A DNA stretch of 64,000 bases from Chinchilla lanigera (taxonomy: Eukaryota; Chordata; Mammalia; Rodentia; Chinchillidae), in NCBI RefSeq assembly GCF_000276665.1, contig NW_004955426.1:1376179-1440178 (forward strand), given 5' to 3'. Shown in pieces: positions 58,311-64,000 of this stretch. The notes below the pieces were generated by a model. That model saw only the letters and a program-made list of their open reading frames with translations. It did no database searches and had not been told where the DNA came from. How positions within the stretch are numbered: position 1 is the stretch's first letter; each line of letters starts with the position of its first letter. The translations under genes and the position numbers were made by a program.

Positions 58311-59844
58311 ATATACTCATGTACAGTTGGTGTTAGGTATTATAGATGGTAATTTAATAACAACAGTTGACAGTAATAAAAACTAAACCACTACTGCAAT
58401 ATAAATTAGTTTACTCTTTAAAAAATTCAGAGGAGATTCAACATGACTGAACAGAGGAGGAGTCATGTTAAAGCAACTCAGAGAAAATCACCTAAAAGCA
58501 CAGGTAACTGGAAGAAAGGGAGGAACATACATCTGCATGCCAAAATCAATCTGAAATAAGAGACCTGTAGATCAAACAAAACAGAGGCATAGCACTTTAT
58601 AAAGCAACAAAGCAGCCCACAGGCACGCCTGTGGGACCTCTGCCTGTGCAGAGTTAGAACCACCATTCTGGGAAGTTCTCAAATAGCTGATGGACTGCAA
58701 CAGTGTGGAAAACTCAAGCCACAGGGACACTGCAGCATGGCAGCAACTTTTGGCACACACAAGGGAGAGCAACCAGGAAGCTGCTCCGTACCCAATAGGG
58801 CACTGGTTTTTTGTTGGTTTGGGGTTGTTTTTTTTTTTTTTCACATGCCATACTTACTAACTGTAGCAACAACAACATTAAGGGTTGCAGCTGTGGTGAA
58901 GGTAGTGAGTGGAACAACATCATCTCCGCTGCTCTGCTCGCTGGGGTGCCTGACTTAAGCAGCATTAAACCATGGTATGGCTATGAGTGGAAAGTCACTC
59001 ACCCACCTACTATCAGTATTGTGAGAGGAGAGACACAAAGGAGTGGAAGAAAGAAGACCATGCAAGGACTAGAATGGGACGACTGTACACAGGAGTGGGA
59101 GCACCCTTGGGAAGTCTCTGTCTGAGGGCAATGGAGTGATTAAGAGAGTAAAACAGAGATGAATTGGCTAAGGAGACCTGAGCAAGCCACCGAGGGAGAT
59201 ACAGAAAGTTTCTGACAGAAGACTCTGGTCCCAGCCCCCATGTCCACAGGCCAAGATCCACCCCACACCCAGTACTAATTATAATGCAGACTTAGTGGGG
59301 TCACCCAGCACAGACTTTTGGCTCTGACTTCAACACTATCACAGAACTGAGGTCACCAGAGGGATTTTATTGCTTCTTTTCTTTTTTTATTGTTCAGGTT
59401 TTTACTTTTATTCTGCTTTATGATTTGTTCACTATTTTCTCTCTTTCCTCAAGAGTCTTTCTTCATTTTTTGGTATTTTTATGGGAGTGCACGATGTCTC
59501 CAGTCCTTCTGGTTCACTTCAGTATTCTTCTGCTTTCTACTTCATTCTTCCTCCCCTGTCCTCTTCTCCAGTTTCCCAAAGCTTCTGTGATCACTTTTTG
59601 ACCTTCAGCCTTGCCTCTACAACATTTCTCTTCAGTTATCTCTATATACTTTCCCCTATTCCTCTTAGCACCCCAACCCCCCTGCAAGGTAAAATCACTC
59701 TACTAAGGGAGAACTCACAGCATACAAGTTCCTGATTTATGTTGAACTTTGCTAAATAACTGTAGATTTTGCTCCTAAAATGAAAGATACCAAATTAATA
59801 GTTAACACAGTTTGCCAGTTGGTGGGTTGTGTTTGATGTTATTG

Positions 59845-59998
59845 GGGTTTTTTGTTGGTTTGTTTGTTTGTCTTTTGAGACAGACAGTTTTGGCTGACCT
59901 TGAGCTCACTTTGTAGCCAAGACTGGTCTCAAACTCACAACAATCCTCCTGCCTCAGCCTCCCAAGTGCTAGGATTATAGGCGTGTGCCACCATGCCC
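59845..59998 (-). mobile_element. B1-type SINE with 10-bp target-site duplication
   Basis: The plus strand reads from a T/G-rich tail through 'gcctcagcctcccaagtgct' to 'gtgtgccaccatgccc', a B1 reverse complement. GATGTTATTG flanks it perfectly at 59835-59844 and 59999-60008. It is nested in the L1 5' UTR. Confidence 0.92.
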
Positions 59999-60299
59999 GA
60001 TGTTATTGTTGTTGGTAACTGTACCAACTTAGCCAACATGTCTTAACTGTTTGTAACCAGTTATTCTCCCTTTTATGATAACACTGTGAATGTCTGAGAT
60101 CATAATAATCACTATAGAACAGTACCACAAGACTGTGTGCTGAACCAAGTAGCTACCACCTTCTCAGCCCTAATAAATTGGGAAGGGAAGATCTCAGGAC
60201 AGAAATGAAGGCAAAAAGCCAGCTGCTTCCAGAGGATGCTTCTAAGGAATAGACATTTCCTCGGGAAACTATCATACTATGATAAAGCTATCAACCATA

Positions 60300-61420
60300 A
60301 GAATTTACAAGCATCAAGACAGAAAACAAATTAAAATAAAAGAATGGAATAAGCAAGATGCAAAACGAAATGCAACCTCAGACCTCCAGCACACCAATGA
60401 TAAGCTCAGGGGACAAAAAATTTGAGGAAATCAAAAGTTACCCACCTCAATTTTCTGAATGGGTAGCAGAAGAAAAAAGAAACAGACCAATGAGGCTATA
60501 GAGCAAATCAGACTAAAAAATCTCAAAAAAGATGGTGATCAGAATGAAAGAATTACTCAGATTAAAAACATAGAGGATAGCAAAATGAAGGAAACCATGA
60601 ATGCCCAACATAGAAAGGAAAGGGAATCCATGAAACAGATTCAAACAGATACCCAGGAGATTAAAAATCCCATTGAAAGTATATAAAGAGAGCTGAACCA
60701 AGGTGAGGACAGAATATTAGATGTAGAAGACAGGACTGTGGTCAGCAATCATGAAAAGAAAAATTTCTGAGAAACAACAAGGTACCACACACACACAAAA
60801 AAATCCAACAGCCGTAGAAGATGCAATGAGGAACAACATAAGATTGATTGCAGACAATGAAAAACCAGAAGAAAGCACCAACAAGATTAAAAAAAAAAAC
60901 CCTGTTCACGGAAGTAATGGAAGAAACTTCCTGAGCATGGAAAAAGAATTCAACATACAGGGAAGTGAGGAACATAAGACTCTAAATAGCCATAACCAAA
61001 ATAAATCTACACCAAAGCATTTAACAAGCATGATTCCAGAAATTCATCACAAGAATAAAATACTAAAGTTGTTAATCAAAGAAACAAATTATGTATAAAG
61101 GAAAGCCCATCAGAATCACAGCAGACTTCTCAACACAAATCCTTAAGTCAAGGAGAGCTTGAAGTGAAATAGTCCAAGTCCTAAAACAAAACAACCTCTA
61201 AACCAGACTGATGTACCCCACAAAACTATCCTACAAAATCAATGGAGAAATAAGATGGTTTCAGGAAAAAAAGAAAAACTGAAGAAATTCATGACCCAAA
61301 ACCAGCTCTTCAAAATGTTCTGAAGGATACTTTAGAAAGAGATAAAGACTATAATCTCAAAAGCACCAACAAAATGAATCCACCAAGCAAGAAAGGCAAT
61401 TAAATGGAGAAGAAAGATAG
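60300..61420 (+). pseudogene. Degenerate L1 ORF1
   Basis: ORF1 encodes the L1 RNA-binding, trimer-forming protein. Surviving pieces include 60459-60686, a Lys/Glu/Gln-rich stretch with coiled-coil character (NEAIEQIRLKNLKKDGDQNE), and 60751-61098. The C-terminal part appears from about 61105 ('agaatcacagcagacttctc', 'cctaaaacaaaacaacctct'). In-frame stops and frameshifts separate the pieces. The order coiled coil, then C-terminal region, then ORF2 is the usual L1 arrangement. Confidence 0.65.
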
Positions 61421-61439
61421 AGACCCACAACAAAATAAA

Positions 61440-62755
61440 ATTTAAAGGATAAGCCACTACATATAGTTATAACCATCAACATAAATGATCTCAACTCACC
61501 AATCAAAAGAAACACACTGGCAGAATGGATCAAGAAACAAGATTGAACAAGATGCTGCCTAAAAGAAACACAAATTTACTCAAAAAGCAATTCATAGACT
61601 GAAAGTCAGAGGATGGGAAACAATACTTCATGGGACAAGAACCCAGAAAAAAGCAGTGATACCTATTTTATTTGCAGACAAAGTGAACTTCAAGTGAAGA
61701 TTGATCAAAAGATATTTAAAAATGCCACTAGATACTTGGTAAAGGAAAAATCCAAGAAGAGAGATAACAATCATAAATATACATGTGCCAAATTCTGGTG
61801 CACTCAACTATATGTAACACAAATAGTAATAGACATGAAAATCAATTAAACAATAACACAATTGTAATGGGGAACCTTAATATCCCACTGTCACAAATAG
61901 ATGAACCAGACCAAAAAAAACAGCAATGAAATGTGAAGACTGAACCAAACCTGTGATCAAATGGGCTTAGTAGATGTTTACAAAGTGTTCAACCCCACAA
62001 CATCAAGGACATTCTTTTCATCTGCACATGGGACATTTTCCAAAATAGACCACATACTAGCTCATAGAACATACTAGGTAAATGCAAAGGAACTGAAATT
62101 ATCCCACATCAATTATCAGACCACAGTACAATGGAATCAATGGAAAAAGAAATCACAAAAAGTACACAAACACATGGAAATTAAATAACCACTCCGGAAC
62201 AATCAATAGGTCACAGACAAAATTAAACAAGAAATCAAACAGTTTTTACAATTAAATGATAATGCCCACACAACAAGCTGAAACTTATGGGACACAATGA
62301 AAGCTGTCTTACCAGGGAAATTCACAGTGGTGAACTCTTGCATCAGGAACAGTGGGATCAAATAAACAACCTAATGTGAACTTCAAAATTCTATGAAAGG
62401 AAGCACTTGTCAAACCCACACCTTGTACGAGGGAGGAAAGTGTAAAGAGCAGAACAGATATTAAGAAAACAACACTAAGACAAATGAAACAAAGGGTTGG
62501 TTCTTTCAAAGAGTAAATAAAATTGATAAACCCTTAGCCAACCTTATCAAAAAATGGAAAGAGATAACTCAAATCCATGCAATTAGGAAAAAAAAAAAGG
62601 ATTAAATCACAGCAGGTTGTGCAGAAATCCAAAATACCATCAATATCTACTTCAAGAAACTTTATTCTAACAAGAGGGAAAACATAGAAGAAATAAACAG
62701 ATTCTTAGATATATATGAAATACTAAAGTTGAATAAAGAAGGTAAAAATCCCCTC
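61440..62755 (+). pseudogene. Degenerate L1 ORF2, endonuclease region
   Basis: ORF2 normally encodes an AP-like endonuclease followed by a reverse transcriptase. The phrases 'gttataaccatcaacataaa', 'ctggcagaatggatcaagaa', 'atcatttgacat'-like 'catctgcacatgggacattt', 'tccaaaatagaccacatact', 'agaccacagtacaatggaat' and 'ggttggttctttcaaagagt' follow the endonuclease domain and the region after it. The copy ends before the reverse transcriptase. Multiple stops rule out activity. Confidence 0.72.
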
Positions 62756-62761
62756 TGATGA

Positions 62762-62890
62762 GTGGAATCATTATGTATATCTAAAATGTACCAATAAACT
62801 TAATTTTTTAAAAAAGCTTTAAGTAAAGACCAGAGTAGCAAAGACAATCCTGGGCAACAAATGCAAGGCAAACAACCAAAACAAAAACAA
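62762..62890 (+). mobile_element. Two small L1-like pieces after the abrupt L1 end
   Basis: At 62762-62815 'gtatatctaaaatgtaccaa' and 'taaacttaattttttaaaaa' look like a LINE 3' terminus with tail. At 62821-62890 'gaccagagtagcaaagacaa' and 'tcctgggcaacaaatgcaag' match the ORF2 phrase seen at 24432-24470 ('agacctagaatagcaaaagc'). Together they suggest a rearranged or deleted L1 3' half. Confidence 0.5.
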
Positions 62891-62899
62891 CCAAAAGAA

Positions 62900-64000
62900 G
62901 AACAGACAATTCATTTAAACCTATCTTTGATAGAGTCTTTAAAACAGCTCATTTAAATTAATTTCAAAAATACACAAGGTACAAATAAGACAAAAATTAC
63001 TTGTGTATTTATGCAGAAGTCAAACACAAAACCAGTTGCCATTATTTACACAGTACTGTCTATTTATATTTCCCTTCTTGATTAGTGTGTAAAGTTTTCC
63101 ATGATTATTTATCAGGTAATGTTAGTATATTTCATATGGTAGTCATATGGTAGTCAGATTCCTAGAAAACATCACAAAAACCAAATCTATTTAATGGAGC
63201 ACATCATATGTTAGAAGTTTAAGGTAATTCTTTTATGACAATAATAGTGGAATTTTAACTTCTATATATTACATGTCCTTCTCATCAACTTAAATTTGAC
63301 TTGTTTTAGCCACATCCTCATAGTTGGGGCAAAATAATAATATGCACAAATTAAAGGAAGAGAGGTTGATTTGGGCTCAAGGTTTCAGTGCATAGTGTAT
63401 TGTGAAATTCATCAAATTTAACCTCACTCAGAAAATACAGCTGTTTGTCTTTCTTCCCCTACTGTAGATTTTTGAATCAAAATATATAAATTGTCCTGCC
63501 ATGATGAGATCAGAATCACATTAGACCTAATTGATCACTTGGGTAGCACTCTCTTTATGATGTTCAATTTTCTAATTTACAGACATGAATCTGACTCTTT
63601 ATTCCTTTAAGGGTCTTGCGTTTCTCTGATTTTTACCATAAGATGGATTGTATTTTTAAATTTATACCCCAGGCTGTCAAATTTAAATTTAAATTTATTT
63701 TATTTCTAGTGTTCAATTTTTATACTGAGACTATAAGGAAATTTTTTGTGTTGACATTGCATCCAATGCCTACATGAAACTAACTTTTGTAGAGAAGTTA
63801 CTATTTTCTATACTGACAACCCTATCTTCTGCTGGGATTATATTCCTTCATTTTAGTACTCTACATGATCAGATAAACTTCTCTAGTAACATACTATAGA
63901 AATGATCCCTGAAAGTATAGCCTTATGTTTCTTCATCTTAATATGTTTAGCTTCTACTAACTTTAATTCCTTTCCTGCAATGGGTAGACCTTCAAATAAA
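62900..64000. other. AT-rich sequence, no feature recognised
   Basis: No gene or repeat family was recognised. A short AAATTT tandem run lies near 63680-63697. Confidence 0.4.

Larger units (their letters stand above)
58425..62760 (+). mobile_element. L1 LINE, 5' two-thirds (5' UTR, ORF1, 5' part of ORF2)
   Basis: The copy opens near 'gaggagattcaacatgactg', the kind of phrase that starts many mammalian L1 5' UTRs. It runs through about 1.9 kb of 5' UTR interrupted by a B1 at 59845-59998, then a coiled-coil ORF1 (about 60300-61420), then the ORF2 endonuclease region (about 61440-62755). It stops abruptly before the reverse-transcriptase region. All frames are broken, so it is inactive. A 20-bp hairpin (CCCACAGGC/GCCTGTGGG) lies at 58616-58635. 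Confidence 0.8.

Noticed and set aside
1..64000. CRISPR array, phage, operon or other prokaryotic system
   Set aside because: No regularly spaced repeats, no operonic genes and no bacterial promoters. SINEs, LINEs and LTRs identify mammalian nuclear DNA.

Overview
The window looks like nuclear DNA from a mammal, most likely a non-murine rodent. It carries many tRNA-derived ID-type SINEs, B1 (7SL-derived) SINEs with the rodent internal duplication, B1-ID composites, rodent-like L1 copies, and older mammalian repeats (L2, MIR, L1M, MaLR-like LTRs). The ID copies, with their 'GGTACCGG' or 'AGTACTGG' ends and CpG-rich bodies, resemble what I associate with hystricomorph rodents such as mole-rats and guinea-pig relatives. 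That lineage call is from memory and tentative. There is no operon structure, CRISPR array, rRNA or genuine tRNA gene.

The window reads as intergenic or deep-intronic sequence. It is AT-rich, and nearly every long open frame is a repeat remnant, a microsatellite artefact or chance. The only stretch that looks like a possible host exon is on the minus strand at 22305-22557: an 83-codon frame with a membrane-helix-like segment and a plausible splice acceptor. I do not recognise its family.

Layout. 1-9.6 kb: mostly unique sequence, with a short TA-flanked inverted-repeat (MITE-like) element, an ID inserted in an LTR-like repeat, a B1-ID composite and an L1M-type 3' end. 9.6-16 kb: LTR-like segments, a 16-bp perfect hairpin, an ID and a MaLR-like repeat. 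16.5-22 kb: an L1 3' end, two 26-bp palindromes, an LTR-like block with AATAAA, a (GAAA)n tract and a MaLR-like copy. 23.8-26.3 kb: a 2-kb L1 inserted inside a MaLR-like repeat. 28.4-33.9 kb: a cluster of minus-strand L1 3' pieces with SINEs. Its most informative member is a 3-kb L1 whose 5' part is inverted exactly as twin priming predicts. 35-54 kb: mainly unique sequence with scattered L2/MIR, ID and B1-ID copies and one L1M. 54.3-62.9 kb: almost solid L1 on the plus strand: a degenerate L1M, an ORF2 fragment, then a 4.3-kb copy with 5'UTR, ORF1 and the ORF2 endonuclease region, interrupted by a B1. 62.9-64 kb: nothing recognised.

I found no convincing undescribed biological system. The observations most worth checking are the candidate exon, the perfect hairpin at 10091-10126, the twin-primed L1 and a 37-bp insertion that looks like an ID retroposon reduced to its tail. 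Family names for ancient repeats come from recognition by eye; boundaries are approximate unless a target-site duplication is given.
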